This document shows positions 21,306 to 34,168 of a stretch of 64,000 nucleotides of DNA, in pieces. The stretch is taken from NCBI RefSeq assembly GCF_036588685.1, contig NC_086380.1, positions 34,114,692-34,178,691 of the forward strand, read 5' to 3'. The first letter of the stretch is position 1, and every line of letters begins with the position of its first letter. The DNA comes from Mytilus trossulus. Taxonomy: Eukaryota; Mollusca; Bivalvia; Mytilida; Mytilidae. The notes under the pieces are model-generated. The model had not been told where the DNA came from and ran no database searches. It saw only the letters and a list, made by a program, of their open reading frames with translations. Both the position numbers and the translations under genes were made by a program.

Positions 21306-21639
21306 AAAAATGTATTTAGGGTACGTTCACGTCATTATTATCATCATCATCTTCGTTTTCAATGTTAACATTTATGTCGGTTTCATTTTTTATCTCAATT
21401 GATAGACTAGTAAATTATTGTTTATTTTGATATTGCATGCTCATATTAATATTGTATTGTAATATATTGTCATTCGGAGCGGACTTCATAAGTATGGCTT
21501 ACTTGTGTCCAATTCATTTTACTTCGGGTAAATACAATATGTTTAAACTAAACCTCAGTCTTTAATTTTCTATGTTGTATTTTGTGTACTGTTATTTGTA
21601 TGTTGGTCCTTTTTTCCTTTTTAAGCCATGACGTTGTCT

Positions 21640-22085
21640 GTTTATTTTCGACATATGAGTTTGAATGTCCCTCTGGCATCTTTCGCCCCTTTTTTACAAT
21701 TAAAGTAAGTAAAATGTTAACACAAAGATAACGAATTTAAGAATAGTTTTAAAATTAGATAACAAAAAATCAACAGATCTGAGATCGACTCGGTTTTTAT
21801 GGGATTCGTGGTGCTCTTTTTTTTGTTGAGTGTTGGCGTTGTTTGTTTTTTTTTGTTGAACTTCAAGATTTCTATTGTTCTGTTGTTTTCCACCTATAGT
21901 TGATGTGTTTCAATCGGTTTAAATGTGTGATTCGGATTTGTTTTCTCTCGATCAATCAATTCATCAATTTTGAACAGAAGTATAGCTACTGTTGGCTTAA
22001 TTGTTTTCAATCGTATTGGTTGTCAAATTATTTTCGACTTATGAGTTTAAATGTCCCATTGGTACCGTTGGTCTACCTTTTGTAA
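21640..22085 (+). repeat. Dispersed mussel repeat fragments
   Basis: Two adjacent pieces share the phrase ttttcgac(a/t)tatgagttt followed by aatgtccc(t/a). A related piece lies at 47310-47370. No gene. Confidence 0.55.
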
Positions 22086-23716
22086 GATTGGAGGGGAAAA
22101 CACGAAATGAACAAAAAGCTAAATAACTTGTATCACTGATATGTTGTTGACAGTATTTCAGGCACTAGTGCATAGAACAAAGATTACCCTGCTATCGCTT
22201 ATGTTCCATTCGAGAGCATGAATATTATGTACTATTTTTTTTGGATCAACATTAACGTCATGCAAATAGGTTGCCCTTTTGGACCTTTTTTTCTGCGGCT
22301 AGTATATCGAAAATTAAAATACAGAACTCGGTCATGAGCATTTATGTATATCCTAATGAAAGCACATTAGGCCTTCTATATAAAAACACGATATATATAA
22401 ATGGTTCAAGCCTGGAGTCAGGACATTTGATTGGGTTTATCGTTAATGAAGACAAAACACTAACTATCTTTAATAATGATACACTCTTTTCTTTTACATA
22501 ATAGATGAATTATACAGACAAATGGTGTTAAGTTTTAAAAGTAAAACGAAAAAATGAAGAAGTGATATTTTTCTTGAATATTCCAGTTTTGTTTGGTTTC
22601 GTTGAAATATAAACTAACGGTCATTAACAAATTCTCTATCTGAAACATTAATCTACCAGTCCATTATTTGGGATTTATAATGTAAACATAGGAAATATAT
22701 TGAATACCTTTATCTACATATCAGTAATCTCGACATAATCGGAAGTGTCTTTCAATACTCGTTACATATAAGAATTTAATGTTTACATAAAATCTTCAAT
22801 TGAATCTATTTTAAGATTTTAGGTTTTGTAATCATGCTGCATCACATAGGGGTACACAGAGGATTTTGATAGTAAAATCTGTTCAAATTTCATTTCGGAT
22901 TCGTTTATGTGAGTGTTTATGATAACGTGTAATGATAAGATAAATAAACTTTTATTTATTTGATATAGTTAATATATAAAACGTTGTAATAGATTAAAGT
23001 AATTCTAACATTAAATCTACTTAAGGTACCTCACGAGAAATATCTAAATTTACATATTGCCATTTACGTCAAACTTTAACAACATTTTTTCTTCAATATT
23101 CTTCCAAAATACACCTAGGGAGTTTCTGTAGAGCAATCGGGTATAGCCTTTTCAAAATTTTCCATGACGTCTTCATTTTTGACTATATATTTGGAAACTT
23201 AATGGTTTCATACAAGTTCCAGGTCTGTGAAAATGCACACATCACATATGGTATGTATGCTTTACGTTTATGGCTTCAATAATGTTTGCTCATTTTTCTC
23301 TTTAAAAACGTGTTTTAAAGGTTAGAGATGTTGCTTGCAAAAACGTTACCAGTTCTACATAGTTGGAATCTTTTTATTTTGTCATAAACACAAGGTTTAC
23401 TTTTACAAATTATGACTTGCATGAAGAGTTATCTAATTAGCACTCATACCACATCTTTTTATGAACTATAAACTCTACAAAATCTTAGGTTTACCTCATT
23501 TACTAATAATGCAAATATTCTTCGAAAGTTGGCTAAACTATTGCATAATACAACACATTACAAAACATACAAGCTATCCATAAATGCAAGATCGTTCGGC
23601 CTCGTCGGAGTCAAACTAATCTCGGTAAAGCAGTCTACAGAAGGTAATTTGCACCAAAAATCCAGAATTTTGTCCCGATTTTTTGCTTGAAGTCTACCTG
23701 AAACCGGAAGTAGTCG
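22086..23716. other. Intergenic; no gene seen
   Basis: AT-rich sequence. A reversed fragment of family A is at about 23425-23462. Nothing else is supported. Confidence 0.4.
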
Positions 23717-23720
23717 TTAA

Positions 23721-26700
23721 AGGGAAATTCCGCGATTTTTTACTTATCATCTAATTATATTCATCTTAACATAAAAAACACATTTGCAAAGTTTTAAATT
23801 TATATTCCTTCTAATAACGGAGAAAATCAAGTATTTGTAACTTTTTTGGTTGAATTCTCGAGTGGGTCGTGACGTATTAGCCCGATTTGTTGAATTCTGG
23901 GAAAACATAAAATCTGTTTAACTCTTATAGCTTATCGACAATATACGTAATTAAAAGCGCACAGCTGACGAATGGTCGTAGTTATTAACCACAATATAAG
24001 AATGAACGAAAATGAATATGCATATACCGTTTTGTATTAATTGATTTGAACTCCTATAATCCTATAAAATTATCTCTAGTAAATGTTTTCGAATAAATTT
24101 CATTTATTATTGTTGAGATTTTTTTATAAAATTTTTATTGAACATTTTTACTGATATTTAACTGAAAATATTTCAGTTCTATTTACCGTTATTGTTTTGA
24201 TGATCATTTCAATGCAACTAATGTGTGAGCAGAGTGTGTATATTATTTTGTAAAGGTCGCTGTATATTTCTCGGCTCAGGTCAATTCGTTTACCTTGTAG
24301 CTATTTAGCCCCAGGTGTGAGTTCAACCGTACACAGGTATGAATGTTGTTATTTGGAAAGGATAAACAGAAATGATCAGAAAACGTGTGCCGTTTTTAAT
24401 ACACTAAGATTTAATACAGGATGAGAATAAAGATACAATAATTAAATTGTGTAAATTAATTAAGATAAAATAAAATTCAGATTCGTTATTCCGAAAGTGT
24501 GTAAAAATAAAATGAAACAATTTTTGATTACTTTCTTAGCGGCAATTATCGTAAATATTCAAATATGAAATAAAAAAGTAGTACTTTTAATCTTTAATAA
24601 AAACTAAATGCAATGTTACCTAATTTGATAGGATATACCATTGCACATCTGTTTGATATCAATGACTTTACCGGAATTTCTTAACTTGTATTCAAATCTG
24701 GCTGTGTTTTAGTGCTCGTAAAACTACCGCAATTTTAAAGTTTTTAATTGAAAAAAAAATACAACATACAATTAACATGCATGATTTTTTTTGGTTTCTT
24801 TTTAGCATTTCATTCTTACATAATTAAATTCATTGGATTATTTACACGAACTTTTTGTGAAAAGAATATCAATTATCTAAGCTAAGAAGTTATTAATTTT
24901 TCATTTATTTTTTTTTGGGGGGGGGGGGATTTTGTTCATTTAAAAAAAAATTATATGATAATATTTGTGCAATGTTGAACAAGATATCTGTGATTAATTC
25001 AAATAAATAATAAAGTAGTTGTAATAAAACTTATATGTTAGTCATGCATAACTGCCATTGACGAATTTAGAATAGTTCGTCCCTACATCGTTGTTCTTGA
25101 AGCAATCATTATTAGTATACATGTAAGTTTCCTTACGTATAAGTGCTATTGATGATGAGCTTCAGAGAAAGCAGACTAGTAGCGTTTCGTTAGTTTGTTT
25201 GTTGGGAAAGGAAAGGAAATGCAACCAGTTGTACAGATAAACGACATAATTACCATACAAGCATTTATAGTCAACACAACCAGAAAGAGTTCCCATCGTT
25301 GGACGGGGAATATGAAGGCTTCCAAGAATGAACAAGTGACATGTCTAACTCTGAACAGTTAGAAAACGGACTATCGACATCGACCGCTTGTTCTTGATAT
25401 TTGAAACTGCATGCATATAAACGTATAAGTTTATGATAGTGACGAGTGCTTGCGTCTGACAAAAACTAAATTCCTTCATGGTTATATATTGCCATACGTT
25501 TATATTAGTTTGTTAGGTGAGTACTCAAAATCGTTGTTTAAACATCCTGTTTGTGAGATGTAGATTCATTTCAATAGTACCGAAATTTCGTCTATATATT
25601 AAGTTTCACAAGTGTATAACATGGAGAAGCTCTGAAGGTACATAACTCCCATTTTGTTTGGGTGTGAACCATCGATGTTTACAGCAATATCAAAGAATAA
25701 GATGATGATTGTAGAAAGAACTATGGGCGTCATGTGGCAAATATTACATGCATATCGGACTATTAGTTGTCAATCTGTATGAAAAGATTTCCAATACAAC
25801 CATATTATTAAGAAAGAATGTTTACATGATATACTCTCGTACTAGTATAACAGGGTTCTTGTGGTTCACCTTAGACACACAATTTTAACGATGTTTTGAA
25901 AAAAAAGACAGAACCAATTTAATGTCATATTTCCCCATTTTTTAATATAACTAAAAGTCTTTTTTCTGTTATTAAATACCAACAAAGAAAATAAATCCCG
26001 AAATTAATTTGGAACTTTGATACTCAATAGTTTCCCAGCAAAAAATGCACATCCCTCGGGGATAATTAGTGTTCGTCCAGTGGCATATATAACAATTGTG
26101 ATGACGAATTCCTTCCTTTGTTCGCGAACAATCTTATTGAAATATGAATCTGTGATTTTACTTTGTCCACAACTACGATGAACCAAAGCAAGTTAAACAT
26201 CGACCTTTATTTAAATCAAATTGGTTCACTTTTTCTTCTTCGTCTTCTTCTTTTGGTATTATAGTCTAACGACATTCGATGATTACATACCGTTGGCATA
26301 CGTGGACTATTCTATTTACAAAACTTTTACCCCAATTTATTCAAAATATATGTTTTTTTCTTATGTTCAATGTATACATGTATATATTTTAAATTGCGCT
26401 TTAGTTCCGTAACCGTTTCTACCCAGTCGTATACACGAGTCGTCGACAAGTGCGTACATTTTTTTAAATCAATATTTCTGGTATGTTCCAATCTGTCCTT
26501 CACAATTGACAACGAGTATATATTACATTTTCCCAAATTCACCCTTGGAAAAAATATTTAAATAGCTTTTAATTTCATCAAATCTAATTTTTGGGGTATT
26601 ATTTATATTTTTATGAATCATATTTTTTACACCAGAAATGTTATTTATAAACAAGCGTATGAGTTTAGTAATGACAAGTAAGACATAGTTGTATATAATA

Positions 26701-27357
26701 CATCTGATAGTTCAAAATGGAAAGTTATAAGTTATCGGCCATGTACACTATCAATACCTGCAGAAGTGAAACGATGCATGAACTTGCAAGCCCGACAGGA
26801 AATCGCTTGAATACCTGGACGTGTCACCTCAAACCCCTCACAATACCTTTGGAAGTAATACCTTTAGGCATGCTGGTGATCAGATGAGGGAAGATCAGAA
26901 TTTATTTGAAAAAAAGTTTATTACTTTAAAGAATTATGAACAAATTAGATTTTCGAAAACTATTTTCAAGGAACACTTATTTATGATTTCAACTTTGACT
27001 GTTTACCTAATTCAAATATCATCAGTTTAAAAACCATGGTAATTAAAAAAAAATAAGAATATTTTCCGTTTCAAGTTAGTTAGTCGGATAAACCAACCGA
27101 ACGATTGACAAGATATCGACACGCAATTACGACTACATCGGTTACTGTAGTTTTGTTTCTTTGTGGTTTATAGACATATCGTTGTTATTCATTGGGAAAG
27201 AACACAAAATGGCTGAACGAAAAGAATTGATACCCTAAATTTAAAATCGATGGTGATCGCTTATCTAGCAGAATAAAACTTTAATATTTATGAATTTGAG
27301 GATTTTTATTCAGAATGAACATAATATCATTTTTTGATTTTTTTGCGAAGTTTCCCT
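23721..27357. mobile_element. Large TTAA-flanked element with imperfect terminal inverted repeats
   Basis: The left end (23721) starts AGGGAAATTCCGCG and the right end (to 27357), read inward, starts AGGGAAACTTCGCA. Similarity continues for about 100 bp, including attatattcatcttaacat against its diverged partner. TTAA lies directly outside both (23717-23720 and 27358-27361). At 3.64 kb with no long frame, it is degenerate or non-autonomous. It occupies the DNA upstream of the IL-17-like exon and may contain that gene's first exon. The two ends could also come from separate insertions. Confidence 0.5.
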
Positions 27358-28012
27358 TTAAGTAAGTGGATATCAATAAAAAAAAACGATCAGTAGTTAT
27401 ATGCCCGAGTTAACACTATATTTGAAGGTTTTAGGCCTCTAGACTGCATATGTTATACACAAAAGGGAATCCAATCCATTCAAAACAAGTAATTTTATCC
27501 GATATTAATTACTAGTATCCAAGTTCGTTTTTGAGTTGCAAAACATGAAATATGACAATTTGTAGGCTCAGGTTGATGGAGCATGCATCAATTATAAAAT
27601 AGATATTGATCTAAGGGTAGGGACACCCATTGAATCCAAATAATGATAATTTGGATAAGCCCACCATATGACGGTTCCCGCATAAAAAAAAGTTAATACA
27701 CGTTTACATAATTTGTTTATTCAAGACATTTTTTTTTTAATTTACAACCATATTATACATTTTCACTGTTTAATCGTATACTAGTACTTTATGGCGATAA
27801 CGTCACATCATTGGTTGAATTTCCATTATTTATGACGTTTTCGTCAATTGCAACCTTATGGTGTATGCGTTTTCAAATATTATGAGTACTCAGAGCGTAC
27901 TATATTTTTAAACGGCGAATAAGTTATGTGCAAAACCTCTGTTTCATGTACTATAATTCATCTTTATACAGTTTTCAAAAATTAATCTTACGTATTTTTA
28001 TTTTTTTTGTAG

Positions 28013-28474
28013 ATACACCATCTTTCATTACTATCGGTAGCAGCAGCCGTTTTTACATGTAGTAATAACGATTACAATTTACTCAGGAATTTAACGTCAG
28101 AACAGCAATCTTCACGTCCATCGGGTTGTTTAAGGCTTAACAGAAGTTGGAAGTCAAATATGATAAAAGATACATCAAGCTGTCCATGGAATTATAGAAA
28201 ACACGTTGATCCATTGAGATTTCCAACAGTATTACTGAATGCAACATTAAAGTCCTGCATAATTAGACAAAACTATAAGTGTATAGATTTTCAACGAGAA
28301 GGTGACAATAGATTTGGAAAGTGCGTTCCTATCATCACTTCGCAGTTAGTTTTCAGAACAGTATCCCACAATGATGGTCTTTACACACTAATGCCAGAGA
28401 ATGTATCACTTGTAACTGGATACACATGTGTTTATTCATCAGTTGGTGCTATTCATACACATGGCGTGAGATAA
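28013..28474 (+). CDS. Interleukin-17-like secreted cytokine, last exon (partial)
   Basis: The exon opens after a strong acceptor (poly-T tract then AG at 28011-28012) and reads 153 codons to TAA at 28472-28474. The start codon lies in an upstream exon I could not place. Exon residues 4-16 (LSLLSVAAAVFTC) look like the rest of a signal peptide. The IL-17 signature follows: CPWNY (57-61), D..R.P (66-71), LLNA (74-77), cysteines at 82, 90 and 104, a V.R strand at 113-115 and the family end GYTCV (136-140). IL-17 proteins normally have GCTCV there and a first Cys in A-x-C, paired in one disulfide; both are missing here. IL-17s are secreted inflammatory cytokines and form large families in bivalves. 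A TATTTATTTATT element lies 3' of the stop. Confidence 0.85.
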   Translation: MHHLSLLSVAAAVFTCSNNDYNLLRNLTSEQQSSRPSGCLRLNRSWKSNMIKDTSSCPWNYRKHVDPLRFPTVLLNATLKSCIIRQNYKCIDFQREGDNRFGKCVPIITSQLVFRTVSHNDGLYTLMPENVSLVTGYTCVYSSVGAIHTHGVR

Positions 28475-28561
28475 TACCGAGCAAGACGTTTATATGAATT
28501 GTCATAATATTGATACATGTGTGTCTTTTTACCATTTGTGATCATTTTACTTCTTTGCTAT

Positions 28562-28570
28562 TTATTTATT
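28562..28570 (+). promoter_or_regulatory. AU-rich element in the probable IL-17-like 3' UTR
   Basis: TTATTTATT, the class II ARE nonamer, lies inside TATTTATTTATTTTT, 88 nt after the stop codon. Such elements shorten cytokine mRNA life in animals. Its presence in the mature mRNA depends on the poly(A) site. Confidence 0.5.
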
Positions 28571-28589
28571 TTTCTACAAAATTGTTTTA

Positions 28590-28595
28590 ATTAAA
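28590..28595 (+). terminator. Possible poly(A) signal ATTAAA
   Basis: ATTAAA about 115 nt after the IL-17-like stop. AATAAA alternatives lie near 28834 and 28862. Confidence 0.4.
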
Positions 28596-28870
28596 GTTTT
28601 TAATACAATGCAGCATTTGTTATACGCCAAAATATACACGAGATATAACTCATTTCAAAAATCAAAATTACTTCATTTCCTCTTTCTATTTTGCAGCAAT
28701 TAAGAATGAGTTATGATAAAATATGCTGATTCCCAATTTGATGCAAAATATTGTGATCAAGCAGATGACAAACAAAATAGTCTGAACCCAGATATTCCCC
28801 ATCATGCCTTATAATGTTACATTTTGGGGAATAAACATTCATTGATAGTGTCAAAAAACAAAATAAAATG

Positions 28871-28910
28871 TTCGCTCTAAGAGCGAAAAATTAAACTGTC
28901 TGACTCAGAC
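28871..28910. other. Two adjacent short perfect hairpins
   Basis: TTCGCTC-TAA-GAGCGAA at 28871-28887 and GTCTGA-C-TCAGAC at 28898-28910, only 10 nt apart. They are about 400 nt 3' of the IL-17-like stop. Confidence 0.7.
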
Positions 28911-30330
28911 AAAAACATACCCTCGTAAAGTTAAATGGTTTCTGCCTAATACTTGCCTTTTGCACGTGGAAATGCTGATAATTGTAAAACTAGATGAGTT
29001 TTTGAGGGTCCAATAATAATCTTTTTATAACTTCTGTTTTAAAAACAAACGACCCCTGTACCACTCTCTCTCTCTCTCTCATTGAATACGCCACTGAGAC
29101 TGATTCCCCGTGTATTCCGTGGCGGGAAAAAAATACCACGGGACATGTTAACATAGCTATAACATTCTCCTTTTGTTTTATAATTATTGTAACGCAATTT
29201 GACGTCTTATGGCAATCGTTTAAGCCGCAATCAACGAATTAGCCATCGTACTGATTTTACACTTGATGAACTTACATCTGTAATTTAAAACAATGGTAGC
29301 TAACTATTATTACACAATCGTCAAGTATCAACTAGTAAACTGAATAGTAAACAAAAAGATGGTATTGTTTTTTTTTAGATACCAGTGTACATGTTTTATA
29401 ACCACATGTATACACAATACAAAACTGTTGACTTTTATTGACAAACATAAAGATCATAAAAGGCGTTTCCTTAAAATAGAATACATAAACAGAGGTATTA
29501 TTTTATCAATTTGTCAAGTACTTTTAATGCCCCTTACGTTCAAAATTGTACTCCCTCATATTTCACAATATAGACACCAATGGTTTCTTATACGTATAAA
29601 ATAGTCAGTTATTTTTTTTATTTTAGTCAGTTACATCAGACGTCAGTAGAAAAAATAATGCTTATTTATCATGGGTCGATAAATTTCGAAAATATGATAC
29701 CTAGTGATATGTATTTATCAGGGACCTTAATGGATAATGAAAAGTGGGAGTGGAATAGATAGGATACTAAGGTTACATTTCTTTTGTTATAAATTTTCAC
29801 CACAAAGTTGTGGTTACATACATATGACATTAAGACATGATTATCATGTTGTGAATATTTTATAATTTATGCTTAGTTAAAAAAAAATGATCCTGATTTC
29901 AGTGTTCACGAAACATGGAAATACGATATTGTGAATTGCCATGGTTTTCTATGGACATGTAACCCGGATTTTTGTCTCTACCTCGGTTTTAGTTTCTTAC
30001 CCGGATTGATGTTCTATCAATCGATTACACACTTATTAGACTACTTTTGCCTTAAATTATTAACTTTGGACACGTATTATTGGTTGATGTTCAATTCTTT
30101 AATCGTCGTCCATTTTATTTAGTGACCGATTTTACTATTTCTTAGAAATCGGTTACGAGAGGATTTGACTACTATGGATGTCATACAATTTTTGTTTTTT
30201 TGTTTTTGTTTGGTAGGGAACCTTATGTTTATGATCAATTATTGAATCATAATCTGACGACATTTTGATGAATTGTGCATACATCACTTGCATATACAAA
30301 ACATGCTCGTATTAACGTGCTTTGAATTAG
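28911..30330. other. Intergenic; no gene seen
   Basis: AT-rich sequence with a short TCTCTC run at 29066-29081 and a few short open frames without recognisable content. Confidence 0.4.
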
Positions 30331-30590
30331 ATGAGCCTTAATTGTTCAACAGACAGACTGGTGCGAGGTTTTACGTCAAAAACTAGTTTAAACCAACTGC
30401 GTTTATATGCACCTGTTCTAAGTCAGGAGAATGTTGTTCAATGGTTGTCGAGTGTTGCTGTAATTCATAATTGTTTCTCATTTCTCCTTTTTATATTGAT
30501 TAGAACGTTGATTTTCCTGCTTGAATTGTTTTACACTAGTCATTTTGGAGCCGTGTTGAAGACCGTTGTTTGACAAATAAAGTTTAATTA
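30331..30590 (-). repeat. Distal part of repeat family A, minus orientation
   Basis: Phrases ttgaattgttttacactagt, cattttgga and ccgtgttgaagaccgt are the inverse of text at 33230-33310 in the plus-strand family A copy. The apparent 80-codon frame here is not a gene. Confidence 0.7.
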
Positions 30591-30974
30591 CATACATTCT
30601 GACTTAAAAGCAGAATTGTCTCCTTGGTGCTCATACTGCATCTACTGATTTATATATGATAAAGCGGAGGAGTGTCAAAATCATTTTCAAGGGATCATTT
30701 TGACGAGTTCGTTGATCTAACATAAACCATTTCTAAATAGGGTGGTCATTGCGATCGTAATATTTTGTTACCGATATACGCTAGGGGATACAATTTAGCT
30801 GATTCTTATCATATCTTTTTAACTTTTTAGTTTATTAATTACAAAACAAATTATATAAAAGAAATAAGGCTTTTTTTATTAAATAAAATAAAACATTCGT
30901 TATAAATTCATGTCATATGAAAAATCACTGTCAGATTTATTATCCTAAATAGTTAAATGGGAAATAATAGTTAT

Positions 30975-31180
30975 CAAAGGTACCAGGATAATAATTTAGT
31001 ACGCTAGACGCGTGTTTCGTCTACATAAGACTCATCAGTGACGCTCATATCAAAATACTTATATAGCTAAACAAGTACACAGTTGAAGAGCATTGAGGAT
31101 CCAAAATTCCAAAACGTTGTCACAAATACGGCTAAGGTAATCTATGCCTGTGATAGAGTAAGATATTTCAGGCTGCTTAT
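30975..31180 (+). repeat. Dispersed repeat family B
   Basis: Contains taccaggataataatttagt, acgcgtgtttcgtctacata and actcatcagtgacgctcata, then tgaagagcattgaggatcc. Confidence 0.85.
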
Positions 31181-31379
31181 AACTAAAATATGATATATAT
31201 ATTTAAAGCTATTGCATTTTTTTTCATTTTATAAAACAGATCAGAAGGCCTAGTGAATTAAAAGTGTTCGACATCTAGCAAAAGATTTACCCTGAAATCC
31301 ATATGATTAAACTATATGTACTGAGAAAATAACACGTAAATTACAAAGTACATTGTAATGAAAATGTTATTTTGATAAA

Positions 31380-32680
31380 TAATTCGGGTTCTTAACAAGG
31401 GACACGACTTAATATGCTCAATAAAGGCAACAGTAATATAACGCTGTTCAAAACTCGTAAATTCATGGACAAAAAACAGAATCGGGGTAATAAACTCAAA
31501 CTGAGGGAAACGCATTAAATATAACAGGAGAACAACAACACGACATTTAGTCCAGTCAAACTATGATTTAACCTCAAACTAATTGCAACAGAAAATATTT
31601 TAGTTCTAATCTATAGTATTATGTCCTTTATATACACAGAAAAAAGTCCCATAAAATCTAACTTGAGGAAAACTCAAAATCAGAATTTTAAATTTCCTAT
31701 GGAAATTAACATTAGGAGGGGAGATAACTCTTGCAAAAATTAGTCTTTTTTGGTCAGTTTTTGGTTGTTTTTCTTGAAATTTATGTATAGTATGATACTT
31801 TGATGGGGTTATAAGTTTGTATTTGACTAAATTATATAATCTTCTGCTCATGAAATGTACAAAACAGAAGTACTATGGGTAGTTTTATATTTTTCGTACA
31901 TTCTTCATTAAAGAAATTGCAAATTTGAAGCTTTGTAACCATTTAAAAAAAAAATGTGAAAATTTTGTATTGTTTATATCTGTATATTATGTTTTTTCAG
32001 CAACTTACTTATCTTAAGAAACTTTAAACCACAAAAAGAAGAATACATGCTTAATAATTTTTATTAAATTTGAGATTCTTTACCTTGACATGTTGAAAAA
32101 TTCATAAAATGGTCAACTAATAAATTACGAAATCTAGATTATAGCTTGATAAAATATATAAAAACACCTTTAGAGTTGTTTGTTATACTCTAAAGACTGC
32201 TTAAAAATCAAGAATCAATACATTCTGATGAATAGAAGCGGTAAAGTTATAATTTTGTATCAATTTTTATAGATATTTTTGCCTTTTTTGCAAGAGTTAT
32301 TTCCCTTTTCAATGCAAATCTCCATAGGAATTTTAAATGGTGATTTTATTAGTTTTCCTCAAGTTAGATTTTATGGGACTTTTTTCTGTGTATATTTGGG
32401 GTATAATGCTAAAGATTAAAACTTAAAAATCTTCTGTTGCAATTACTTTCAGGTTAGGGTCAAATTTATGCTAGATTGACTGGACTAATTGAAATGTAAC
32501 ACACACAGAAACAGAATAAGCATTAGACAAAATCCGATGAGAATAACAAATATAACATCAAAACCAAATACATGAATTTGGGATAGAAAAGTACCGTGAC
32601 ACGTCTTATAGAAATGTGAATTCACACTCAAATATAAGAGAAAACAAACGAATCAACGGAAACACAACGTTAAAATGTAA
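31380..32680 (+). repeat. Dispersed repeat family G, split by a foldback element
   Basis: The left part (about 31380-31547) contains caataaaggcaacagtaata and gggaaacgcattaaatataa. The right part (about 32488-32680) contains gtaacacacacagaaac and accgtgacacgtcttatag. These belong to one mussel repeat that normally reads straight through. Fragments of the same family are at 40225-40330 and 49790-50100. Confidence 0.75.
31548..32487. mobile_element. Foldback element with inverted arms of about 200 bp
   Basis: It starts TAGTCCAGTCA and ends TGACTGGACTA. The arms stay similar for about 200 bp each, including cacagaaaaaagtcccataa on the left and its inverse on the right. att flanks both sides (31545-31547 and 32488-32490), fitting a 3-bp target duplication in the host repeat. 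The centre has no transposase. Confidence 0.85.
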
Positions 32681-33145
32681 CACAAACATAAACGAGAATT
32701 ACAATTATGATCTCCGTTTTTTTAACATGGTATACGAGCTCATATATTTAAAACTACTCAAATTATCGGATTAGCCGAGAAAAAAGTCTCTATTCGTACA
32801 GTATTAATGGTTAAACAGTTACTCAACTCGAGTACAATATAAACTGTCTGTCCAATTTATACATAGCTAAACGATATGAAATGAATGAATGCTTTTATAA
32901 ATTCATGAATATGACAGTTATTTTCGATTCGTTTGATGTGTTTGAGCTTTGTATTTTGCCTTTGAAAAAGGACTGCGCATTTTGAATTTTCCTTGTAGTT
33001 TGTTACTTTTTTCGTTTATTATTTATAATGTAAATATGTTGAATAGATATGATACCAAAACTGTGTTTGTCTTGTTTTTAAAATGATCTGTGTTTGTGCA
33101 AATAAAAAAATATGAAACATAAACACAAACTTTCATACCTTGATA

Positions 33146-33400
33146 TAAGAAGATGTGGTATGAGTGCCAATAAGACAACTCTCTATCCAAGTAACACAAT
33201 TTTTAAATTAAGTACACCATTAAAGGTAAAAATACGGTTTTGAACACGGAGCCTTGACTCACACCGAACAGCAAGCTATACGAGGCCCCAAAAACGACAA
33301 GTGTAAATCTATTTAAACAATAAAAGTAATGACGGTTCAATCTGTATAAAAAAAAAGATCAACGATAAACACATCAACAAACGACACCTACTTTTCCTGT
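33146..33400 (+). repeat. Dispersed repeat family A
   Basis: Starts agaagatgtggtatgagtgc and continues with caataagacaactctctatc, then cacggagccttgactcacac. Confidence 0.85.
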
Positions 33401-33570
33401 GTACATTTTTCGTATACATATCGTTTATCTATCTATTTCCTTTCCATCTACACTGATATTTTTACTCATTTGTGTCGTTTTAAAATCCAGGGTTTTTTTC
33501 TTACAAAATCTTCTTCTATTACTGATTTTTTTTGTCATTTATCAAACTTATATAAATTTAAAGTGATAAA

Positions 33571-33945
33571 AAATAATTATCAAAACAATATTCCATAATT
33601 ATCAAGAACAATATTCAATAATAATCAAGAATAATATTCCAGACTTTTTATTGTACTACCGGGATAAAGTTGTACTACTGAGATAAAAAAAAAAAAAAAA
33701 AAAAAAAGAAAGAAAGAAAGAAAAGCAAATTTATTTTTTAATAATAAAAAAAATGTTTGGACTTTAGCGGAACTTGTTATTGTAGACTTTGACGGTGTTT
33801 CCTTGTAAACTTTAGCGGATGTCATTTTGTGGACTTTAATGGAAAGTTTGTGGAATTTAGGAGTCTTTTGGAATTTAGAGGAAACTTGTTATGGACTTAA
33901 GCGATTTTGTAGACTATAGGTGAAGTTTAGACTTTAACGATGTCA
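33571..33945 (+). repeat. Degenerate short tandem repeats
   Basis: At 33571-33645 a unit like aattatcaagaacaatattc recurs about three times. An A-run with GAAA units follows (33687-33725). At 33760-33945 a phrase like ttgtggactttagcgga recurs about eight times with heavy drift. Confidence 0.65.
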
Positions 33946-34168
33946 ATAAGTTCCAATGGTTTTCAGGCAATTTATCATTTTCTTTTTCTTTTCTTACCTG
34001 TGCTTTATTTTGTTTCCGGAAAGGACGTCTATTTTTTGTTTTGTTTTACTGTTAATCTATCGTATCATTCTTTTCTTTTGTGGTAGTCATTGTTTATTTT
34101 CTTAAGATCTATCTATGAAGGATCATATAAATCATTAGTTTTTTATATTAAATGCATCTGTCAATTAC

